From CAYIHX01 sp964363305 (GTDB lineage: Bacteria; Bdellovibrionota; UBA1018): 64,000 nucleotides of DNA. The translations under genes were made by a program, and so were the position numbers. Each line of letters opens with the position of its first letter. Positions within the stretch are counted from its first letter, which is position 1. This document shows positions 58,754-64,000 of the stretch, in pieces. Below the pieces are notes generated by a model. It was not told where the DNA came from. It did no database searches and saw nothing but the letters and a program-made list of their open reading frames with translations. The stretch spans positions 10,780 through 74,779 of the forward strand of contig CAYIHX010000014.1 of NCBI GenBank assembly GCA_964363305.1. Direction: 5' to 3'.

Positions 58754-60309
58754 CCTGTTCTCCTCAGCCGTGTGCGCTCGGCCATGCCATAGAGATATTC
58801 CAGCGTGTCGAAGCGATAGCTTTCAAATTCGGCTGGATTTTGGTCAGCGAGACTGATGCGTGGCTGGCCAAAGTCAAGCCGTGGCAGTAGGTAGTAATCA
58901 AAGGCGGCCTGATTCGCCGGATTGAGTCGTACCGCTACCGTAATGTCGGGGAGTAGGCTGGTATCAAACCTCACCTTCCAGCGGTTGCGACCGTTGTCTT
59001 GGTTCTGGCACCGCGCCAGGACGAGCGAAACCGTGAACTCATCGTTGACGCGGAGTAGGTCGGTAGCGGCGTCACGGATGACGGAGCCACCAAGGCTTGC
59101 GATATGTCCTTCAGTTTGTGCGACAATTTCTGGATGTAGTTTGCGTAGAATACGATTCGTTTCCAGGTAGCGATAATCCCGATCTGGAGAAAAACCAACC
59201 ATCTGGTAGGCGCGAATGAGACTACCAAAGCGGTGTGCATAGATTGATGTGGATGGCATCCCATCTGTCTCGTTGATGATCAGGCCGGAGAGGAGGCCAC
59301 GATTCTGGTAGAGACTTCGTAGGCGTTCGAGGAGTTCCTCATTCGTGTAGCGGTGAGTGCGCGCGAGAATAATGCCCTGGGCTTTGTAGAACAAATCGGG
59401 TGGTACGATGCCCTCAAAAGCCCCCGCCTTGCGAATCCACATTTCTTGTGTATTCACGACTCTCTTTTTCTTGAGCTTAAACGAGGTTCGATTGAAAATA
59501 TTGTTGCCGATGTATTTCTCGTTTGTCAGCACCTCGTGCACAGTGGCGCGAGTCCACGCTCGGTCGAGATCGGTGCGAACACTCTGGCTATTGAGCCGCG
59601 CAGCAATTTGTGATTCGACAAGCCCTTCATCGACAAACCACTGATAGATCAGTTCTACATTTCGGATTTCACTCTCGGGGCCGGGCACCAGAATGACTCG
59701 ATCTGTCTGTAGACTCTTATGCTCACCGCGTGTTAGCGCGCCTTTGACCGATCCACGTTGGTCGATCAGTGTTCGTCGCAATCCGTACCCTGCCGGTCCT
59801 CCCTGACGAAAGCCAAGTTCGATCAGGCGGCATTGCCCGGCAAAAACTTTGGCTGATAATTCTCGGCTATACTCGCCCGCCATCGCCCGTTTAACCCCTT
59901 TAACGATTGTAGAGACAGGGGAGCCGTCATTTTCAAACTGTTCGGCGCAGTAGGTGACCTGGATACCGGCCCGTTTGCAGATGTATTCGTAGTAGGCGCT
60001 TTCATCTGCATCCTGGAATCGGCCCCACCGGCTTATGTCGTAGACTAGGATGATTTTGAAATCGGCAGTTCCGCTTTCGACATCCTTGATGAGCTGCTGC
60101 AGTGACTGGCGCCCGCCAATGTTCAAGCCACTTTTTCCCGCGTCGGTATAGGTCTTGATGATTTCGATACTGCGTTGAGCGGCATATTCCCGAATTTTGG
60201 CAGCTTGATTCTCTGTTGAATATTGCTGGTGTTCAGTGGACATTCGAACGTACTCGACGGCACGAAAGCGAAAGCCTTCACCGCTGTTCCCTGCTTCTTC
60301 TTTTTGCAT
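58750..60309 (-). CDS. Large serine recombinase
   Basis: The 519-residue protein has an N-terminal serine-resolvase catalytic domain (AVEYVRMSTEHQQYSTENQA, with the nucleophile in RMS; DAGKSGLNIGGRQSLQQLI; VYDISRWGRFQDADESAYYE) and then a recombinase domain (YIGNNIFNRTSFKLKKKRV). The zinc-ribbon cysteines of many large serine integrases are not evident. The ATG at 60309 has GGGAGA upstream. Together with the tyrosine integrase at the other end, the element carries two recombination systems, so a smaller element may be nested here. Confidence 0.88.
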   Translation of the reverse strand: MQKEEAGNSGEGFRFRAVEYVRMSTEHQQYSTENQAAKIREYAAQRSIEIIKTYTDAGKSGLNIGGRQSLQQLIKDVESGTADFKIILVYDISRWGRFQDADESAYYEYICKRAGIQVTYCAEQFENDGSPVSTIVKGVKRAMAGEYSRELSAKVFAGQCRLIELGFRQGGPAGYGLRRTLIDQRGSVKGALTRGEHKSLQTDRVILVPGPESEIRNVELIYQWFVDEGLVESQIAARLNSQSVRTDLDRAWTRATVHEVLTNEKYIGNNIFNRTSFKLKKKRVVNTQEMWIRKAGAFEGIVPPDLFYKAQGIILARTHRYTNEELLERLRSLYQNRGLLSGLIINETDGMPSTSIYAHRFGSLIRAYQMVGFSPDRDYRYLETNRILRKLHPEIVAQTEGHIASLGGSVIRDAATDLLRVNDEFTVSLVLARCQNQDNGRNRWKVRFDTSLLPDITVAVRLNPANQAAFDYYLLPRLDFGQPRISLADQNPAEFESYRFDTLEYLYGMAERTRLRRTG

Positions 60310-60521
60310 TCTGCTGTCTCCCACCATCGCTCTGAATGTTGGCTCTCCGGGGTAAGGCTCTGGCTGCGATAGTAGCCGAGACCACCTTCCTGATAGAATG
60401 TGGGGGCTCAATATCGAGTTCTGCGCGCCGTACTGAGAGCAGTTTAGTTGAACAGCACAATAGCCTCAGCGAAATGCTCAACCAATTACGTCCTCTCTTT
60501 GCAATCATCACTTAGTGGGGC

Positions 60522-60947
60522 CTAACTCTTGGATAGAAATCTAATTTCCACCGTCCACGCGTCCATCTTTGCAACCGCTGCCCCTGCAACAGGGATCAGG
60601 CGATAGACGCCAGAGAATAGCGGTGAATTTGTTTCTGGCTGATCCATCTTTGCAATCGGGGCCGCCCCACGCTTGCTGTTCCGCTTCAGCTGCAAGAGGC
60701 GGTTGCGTTCGCGGTATTTGGGGCGAGTGCGGCGGTATTCCCGCCAGTAGTTCGGATTGCGTTTATTCCAGGCTTGCTGCGCCCGTGACTGGTTGTCTTT
60801 GTAGTCTGGGTCTTTTTCCCGCTTCGCCTGTTGCCAGTGTCGCCGCCGTTCACGTTGGCATTTGGGCGCTGAACAATAACGTTGCTGGTGAACTTGAGGG
60901 CAATTCTGAAACTTTTGTCTGCACGCTGCGCATTGCTTTGAATCCAT
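60522..60947 (-). CDS. Zinc-finger-like basic protein upstream of the recombinase
   Basis: The 141-residue protein begins with a four-cysteine cluster (CAACRQKFQNCPQVHQQRYC, SAPKCQRERRRHWQQAKREK) and continues as an extremely basic, Tyr/Arg-rich segment (NPNYWREYRRTRPKYRERNR). This looks like a small DNA-binding protein and could be an accessory to the recombinase. Similar proteins precede recombinase/ParB gene sets as far as I recall. The ~210 bases between it and the recombinase start contain nothing clear. Confidence 0.6.
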   Translation of the reverse strand: MDSKQCAACRQKFQNCPQVHQQRYCSAPKCQRERRRHWQQAKREKDPDYKDNQSRAQQAWNKRNPNYWREYRRTRPKYRERNRLLQLKRNSKRGAAPIAKMDQPETNSPLFSGVYRLIPVAGAAVAKMDAWTVEIRFLSKS

Positions 60948-60981
60948 GAGTGTGTCTCCACACTCAATGTGTATAGAGAGG

Positions 60982-60993
60982 GCGTGATCACGC
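60982..60993. promoter_or_regulatory. Palindrome upstream of the zinc-finger/recombinase operon
   Basis: GCGTGATCACGC is a perfect 12-base palindrome 35 bases before the start of the zinc-finger-like gene, a likely operator for this reverse-strand unit. Confidence 0.4.
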
Positions 60994-61040
60994 GCCGTCA
61001 GTGGAAGAGTAGATCGGACAAGGGGCGTTTGCGCGATCCG

Positions 61041-61424
61041 TCACGCCATAAGCGTAGTGATAGCAAGCAACATGACGTTGGAATCAAACGGTTTTGAAAT
61101 GAAGTGGGAGACTCCCATTTTCTTCATATCGTCTACGCCCAAGGTAACATTGCCAGACATGAAGACCACTGGGGGATGGCTTGGAGAGGATGCCTGCAAT
61201 TCGCGGAGAAGAGCAAAGCCATCTCCATCCGGCATTTGGATGTCTGAAATAATGATGTCTACCGCATGTTCTTGCAGGATAGCGAGTGCTGCAAGCCCGC
61301 TGGATGCCTGCAGAACCACGAAGCCCTTGCTTGTCAGGAAATCCGCCAGAACCTGCCGTAGATCATGTGAATCATCGACTAGTAAGAGCGTCTTTTCGTA
61401 TTTTTGCCCAATCCCACTATCCAT
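61041..61424 (-). CDS. Stand-alone CheY-like receiver protein
   Basis: The 127-residue protein is a single receiver domain: acidic pair in LLLVDDSHDLRQVLADFL, phospho-Asp in VDIIISDIQMPDGDGFALLR, Ser in VVFMSGNVTLG and Lys in HFISKPFD. It has no output domain. It could take phosphate from the histidine kinase of the DGR-linked operon or from a host kinase. It is divergent from the XRE gene. Confidence 0.85.
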   Translation of the reverse strand: MDSGIGQKYEKTLLLVDDSHDLRQVLADFLTSKGFVVLQASSGLAALAILQEHAVDIIISDIQMPDGDGFALLRELQASSPSHPPVVFMSGNVTLGVDDMKKMGVSHFISKPFDSNVMLLAITTLMA

Positions 61425-61459
61425 GAAATCTAATCGGCTACTTTAACGCCGTGCTTTAG

Positions 61460-61475
61460 CGGTCGGTATCGACCG
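61460..61475. promoter_or_regulatory. Dyad between the receiver and XRE genes
   Basis: CGGTCG-GTAT-CGACCG is a perfect 6+6 dyad in the 88-base gap between two divergent genes, a fitting operator for the XRE regulator. Confidence 0.45.
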
Positions 61476-61512
61476 TGGGTTAAACTGACCGCCTGTCCCA
61501 ATCTTAGAGACG

Positions 61513-61764
61513 GTGGCAAAAACCAAAGCAAAACCACAATTAGATGAACGCTATTGGCGATTGATGCGTCGAGTTGCAGGAAACATTCGCCGTATTCGCG
61601 AGGCGAAGGGACTCACGCAAGAGGACATGATTTCGATGGGCTTTGAGAGGCGTTGGTTCCAACGCATCGAAAGCGGTACATACAGTGTGAGCCTTCCAAC
61701 GCTGGATCAAGTCGCCCGCGCGTTCAAAGTGGATGTCAGCGAGCTTTTTCGACTTCACCGATAG
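61513..61764 (+). CDS. XRE-family transcriptional regulator
   Basis: The 83-residue protein starts with GTG. It contains a complete XRE helix-turn-helix (GNIRRIREAKGLTQEDMISM, GFERRWFQRIESGTYSVSLP, LDQVARAFKVDVSELFRL). The arginine-rich N-terminus may add DNA contacts. It probably represses its own divergent promoter region and may act as the element's master repressor. Confidence 0.85.
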   Translation: MAKTKAKPQLDERYWRLMRRVAGNIRRIREAKGLTQEDMISMGFERRWFQRIESGTYSVSLPTLDQVARAFKVDVSELFRLHR

Positions 61765-61800
61765 AGTGTTCGTATAATGGCCTGATTCTTAAGGGATTTA

Positions 61801-61863
61801 TCATTATATTCTAAATGCGAAATATCAGCCAATGGCTAGCATTTCGCATTTAGAATATAATGA
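61801..61863. promoter_or_regulatory. Large perfect palindrome upstream of the AbiE operon
   Basis: Two 23-base arms (61801-61823 and 61841-61863) are exact inverted copies with a 17-base centre that itself contains AGCC-AAT-GGCT. It can form a long hairpin or bind a dimeric regulator. It lies between XRE and abiEi. Confidence 0.85.
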
Positions 61864-61888
61864 TTTTCTTGCCCCGATTAGGCTTTAA

Positions 61889-61923
61889 GTGCATAATATT
61901 AGCTGATGGCTAATATTATGCAC
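61889..61923. promoter_or_regulatory. Second palindrome overlapping the abiEi start
   Basis: GTGCATAATATTAGC (61889-61903) and its inverted copy (61909-61923) flank a five-base spacer and overlap the first ATG of abiEi. AbiEi antitoxins are known to repress their own promoter by binding inverted repeats, so this is the likely operator. It suggests that the second ATG (61918) may also be used. Confidence 0.7.
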
Positions 61924-62784
61924 TCAGAACATCATTCCCTCCGGAAAACACTTGGCCCCAGGGCCGGGCATCTGGTTTTGACTCTGTATGAGCGCAGGCA
62001 TCTTGTCTTCCGGTTGGCGGAAGCCCATGAAATTCTGGGCGGTGATCTGCGCACAGCCCGGCAGCTCATTTTTGACCTCGTGGAAAAGGGAATTGCCACA
62101 CGGCTTAAGCACGGTCTTTACCAGCTTGTGCCTTTTGAACTTGGCTTTGAGCGCGAATATCTTGGCAATCCCTACGTCGTTGCTCGTGAACTCTTTCGAG
62201 CCAGACGGGGTGTGAGTACGACCGCCGCTGATGAGAGCTACTACCTCTCTCATGGCTCGGCTTTTGATCTTCACCAGATGCTTACGCAGCCGCAGCTTAT
62301 CGTGTACCTCAGCTCTTCACGGTTGATTCGTCCTCACACGGCTCTCGGAACTGAGTTCCGCTTTGTCCGCTGCAAGACAGCGGATCTTTTTGGAACCACC
62401 GAAATGTGGGTCGAAAAAAATGAACGGGTGCAGGTAAGCGACCTTGAGCGCACGATCCTCGATGGACTTAAACAGCCCTCGTATTGCGGTGGGTTCACTG
62501 AGGTTGCCAAGGGGTTTTGGATGAAGCGCCAAGCGGTTGATCCAAAAAAAATCGTGGACTACGCATTGCGACTCAACGTGGGCGCTGTGATTCGCCGCCT
62601 GGGTTATTTGATGGAGCTCTATCAAGTGCAGGCGCCAGAGCAGCTTGAGCGTCTACACTTAAAGCTCACGGATACATATTGTTCCCTTGATCCTGACTTG
62701 GAGTCTGAAGGTAAATTTCTCGCTAGATGGCGCCTTCGGTTGAACGTGGGCGAAGATGAACTCAAAGGTATTGTGAGAACGTGA
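61906..62784 (+). CDS. abiEi: AbiEi-type antitoxin/repressor
   Basis: The 292-residue protein has an N-terminal winged helix (ARQLIFDLVEKGIATRLKHG, LYQLVP) and the AbiEi antitoxin body (YYLSHGSAFDLHQML, FRFVRCKTADLFGTTEMWVE, VSDLERTILDGLKQPSYCGG). AbiEi represses the operon and counters AbiEii in this type IV toxin-antitoxin and phage-abortive system. The toxin gene follows four bases later. Start codon choice between 61906 and 61918 is uncertain. Confidence 0.85.
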   Translation: MANIMHSEHHSLRKTLGPRAGHLVLTLYERRHLVFRLAEAHEILGGDLRTARQLIFDLVEKGIATRLKHGLYQLVPFELGFEREYLGNPYVVARELFRARRGVSTTAADESYYLSHGSAFDLHQMLTQPQLIVYLSSSRLIRPHTALGTEFRFVRCKTADLFGTTEMWVEKNERVQVSDLERTILDGLKQPSYCGGFTEVAKGFWMKRQAVDPKKIVDYALRLNVGAVIRRLGYLMELYQVQAPEQLERLHLKLTDTYCSLDPDLESEGKFLARWRLRLNVGEDELKGIVRT

Positions 62785-62788
62785 AAAA

Positions 62789-63646
62789 ATGATCGCGCAA
62801 AGTCAGATATCAAAACTTTCTAATCGCTTACTCAAAGAGCAGGGCGGACGGCGCATTCCCGAATCCGTACTTGAGCGGGACTATTGCATCGCCTGGTTTT
62901 TAATCGGGCTGTCTCGTATGCCGCTGCGTGAAAAACTTGTTTTCAAGGGCGGCACCGCCCTCAAGCGCTGCCACTTCGCGGAGTATCGTTTTTCCGAGGA
63001 CATGGATTTCACACTCTCGGGCAATCTTTCTTTTGATGCCCTCAAGGGCGAGTTAGAAAAAGTCTATGAAGCGGTAAAGAAGTCATCGGGCATCACGTTT
63101 CGATTTATCCGTGAGGATTCGGCGTCTCACCTCAATAGCTACACATTTTATTTAGGCTACGAAGGCCCATTGCCTGTGATGACTGCGGTCCGGGAAGTCA
63201 AAGTGGACGTTACGCTCAAAGAATGCCTGGTAACCCCAGTCGAGGAACTGCCGATTCTCAAAAGTTATCCAGAATTTTCAGACCTGCCCGAAGATTCTTC
63301 AATTCGGGTGTATTCCCTTGCCGAGATCGCGACGGAGAAGACCGTTGCACTGCTCGATCGCGCTCGAACGGAGCCTCGCGACCTTTTTGATCTTTGGCAT
63401 CTGACGACGACGAGCAAGAGTGTAGATTTGGCGCAGATTCAGGATGCAATCCAGCAGAAGCTCAAGTTTCGCGGTAAGACCCTCGATGAAGTGCGAGGCG
63501 AATTCGACAAAAAAGAGGCGCGACTTAAGAAAACATGGGATACGCGCCTTTCCGCGCAAATGGGCGAGCTTCCAGAGTTCGAGGGCGTTTATCGTGCAGT
63601 TAAACGCGAACTGCGGCGAGCAGCTATCACCGAGGCAGAGGGTTAG
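62789..63646 (+). CDS. abiEii: AbiEii-type nucleotidyltransferase toxin
   Basis: The 285-residue protein has the AbiEii motifs: KLVFKGGTALKRCHFAEYRF, SEDMDFTLS (GS-x-D-x-D-type metal site), and the later ATEKTVALLDRARTEPRDLF, DLWHL. AbiEii transfers nucleotides to tRNA and arrests growth when not antagonised. It appears intact, unlike the two broken toxins at 24-25.5 kb, and can stabilise the element and give phage resistance. Confidence 0.88.
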   Translation: MIAQSQISKLSNRLLKEQGGRRIPESVLERDYCIAWFLIGLSRMPLREKLVFKGGTALKRCHFAEYRFSEDMDFTLSGNLSFDALKGELEKVYEAVKKSSGITFRFIREDSASHLNSYTFYLGYEGPLPVMTAVREVKVDVTLKECLVTPVEELPILKSYPEFSDLPEDSSIRVYSLAEIATEKTVALLDRARTEPRDLFDLWHLTTTSKSVDLAQIQDAIQQKLKFRGKTLDEVRGEFDKKEARLKKTWDTRLSAQMGELPEFEGVYRAVKRELRRAAITEAEG

Positions 63647-63652
63647 GTTCTC

Positions 63653-63841
63653 GTGTCTGAGAATGGCGAGAAATCTGTTGATCAATTATCTGCCGCTATT
63701 CTCATGGCTTCCGCGATAGAGGTGCGTTGCATCGACTGCGGGTGTTTGGAGTTCATATTGCCGATAGATGGCAGCGGGGAGTTTGAGCCCTTGTTTCTCG
63801 CCAATTACTCTTGCGACGAATGCGCGAATGAATGGAACTGA
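63653..63841 (+). CDS. Small zinc-ribbon protein
   Basis: The 62-residue product starts with GTG six bases after abiEii. It has two Cys pairs (IEVRCIDCGCLEFILPIDG and NYSCDECANEWN) that could bind one zinc. It is probably co-transcribed with abiE. No function can be assigned. The last 160 bases of the window hold no gene. Confidence 0.5.
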   Translation: MSENGEKSVDQLSAAILMASAIEVRCIDCGCLEFILPIDGSGEFEPLFLANYSCDECANEWN

Positions 63842-63923
63842 TGCGCTTCTGACGAGCACAACCCAAAAAATCAGAAAAATTTGCCTACCAACCTAAAAAG
63901 TAAACACAAACGATTGAATTTGC

Positions 63924-63935
63924 GGGGGGGGGGGG
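63924..63935. repeat. Twelve-base G run
   Basis: An uninterrupted run of twelve Gs in an A/T-rich non-coding stretch. It may be real, slippage-prone sequence or an assembly-quality artefact near a contig end. Confidence 0.8.
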
Positions 63936-64000
63936 TACCCATTATTAGTAAATTTTTAAAAGTGGGAGGAGAAGGGAAAACAACCCGTATCAACACAAGA

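Noticed and set aside
56197..60309. Complete BREX defence system
   Set aside because: Only a BrxA-like gene is present; brxB, brxC, pglX, pglZ and brxL are all missing from the window.
1..64000. tRNA genes, rRNA genes and CRISPR arrays
   Set aside because: No tRNA-like T-arm in a cloverleaf context, no rRNA segments and no regularly spaced repeats were found; a TTCGAACC-like match at about 19.19 kb lies inside the protease gene.

Overview
The window looks like a draft chromosome segment of a Bdellovibrionota-type (predatory-lineage) bacterium. The pointers are a TIGR02147-family protein next to a secreted protein with a GGDIGNGG motif, many lineage-specific secreted proteins, and a compact reverse-strand fatty-acid synthesis cluster. 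A run of ten Ns at 6166-6175 marks a scaffold join. I found no rRNA, no tRNA and no CRISPR array.

Region 1 (1-23.3 kb) is ordinary host chromosome: TIGR02147 and secreted partner, a three-gene oxidoreductase operon (two GMC/cholesterol-oxidase-like flavoproteins and a CrtC/AttH-like protein), a trans-acting enoyl-reductase-like protein, a membrane histidine kinase, the reverse-strand cluster DUF177-fabH-fabD-fabG-acpP-fabF, a lysine/alanine/proline-tailed protein, an HtrA/DegP protease and a block of secreted proteins. Region 2 (23.4-33.7 kb) is an accessory patchwork. It has two copies of a ~130-bp repeat bracketing toxin-antitoxin remnants (a RelE/HigB-like toxin broken by deletion and frameshift, a BrnT toxin with an in-frame stop), an HTH/nucleotidyltransferase/GNAT operon, a YhaV-like pair, small secreted proteins, a truncated SDR, a LysR/old-yellow-enzyme pair and a highly folded non-coding element.

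Region 3 (33.7 kb to the end) is an integrative conjugative element (ICE), or most of one. A tyrosine integrase and excisionase lie at its left edge. A long reverse-strand operon (46.3 to 33.7 kb) encodes a type IV secretion system: TraR/DksA protein, VirB7-like lipoprotein, pilin, VirB3, VirB4, VirB5, VirB6, VirB8, VirB9 and VirB10 homologues, an FtsK-type coupling ATPase and a replication-relaxation protein. The right part holds a serine recombinase/ParB/ParB/BrxA-like operon, a CheY-like protein, an AbiE toxin-antitoxin pair with large palindromes, and a zinc-ribbon protein. The right boundary was not found.

The striking part is 47.5-56.2 kb. It contains a complete diversity-generating retroelement (DGR): secreted DUF1566-like variable protein, 130-bp variable repeat (VR), Avd, 130-bp template repeat (TR) and reverse transcriptase. 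TR and VR differ at 18 positions, 16 of them template adenines. The reverse transcriptase lies 36 bp downstream of, and co-directional with, an operon encoding a YcaO enzyme, a 49-residue peptide ending in a Cys/Gly/Ser-rich tail, a periplasmic peptide-binding protein, a sensor kinase and a sigma-54-dependent response regulator. The variable-protein gene has a good -24/-12 (sigma-54) promoter match, and the reverse transcriptase coding sequence begins with six copies of an 8-bp repeat, a configuration expected to be phase-variable. My main hypothesis is a peptide-sensing circuit controlling a DGR on a conjugative element. The parts are visible in the sequence; the wiring is inferred.
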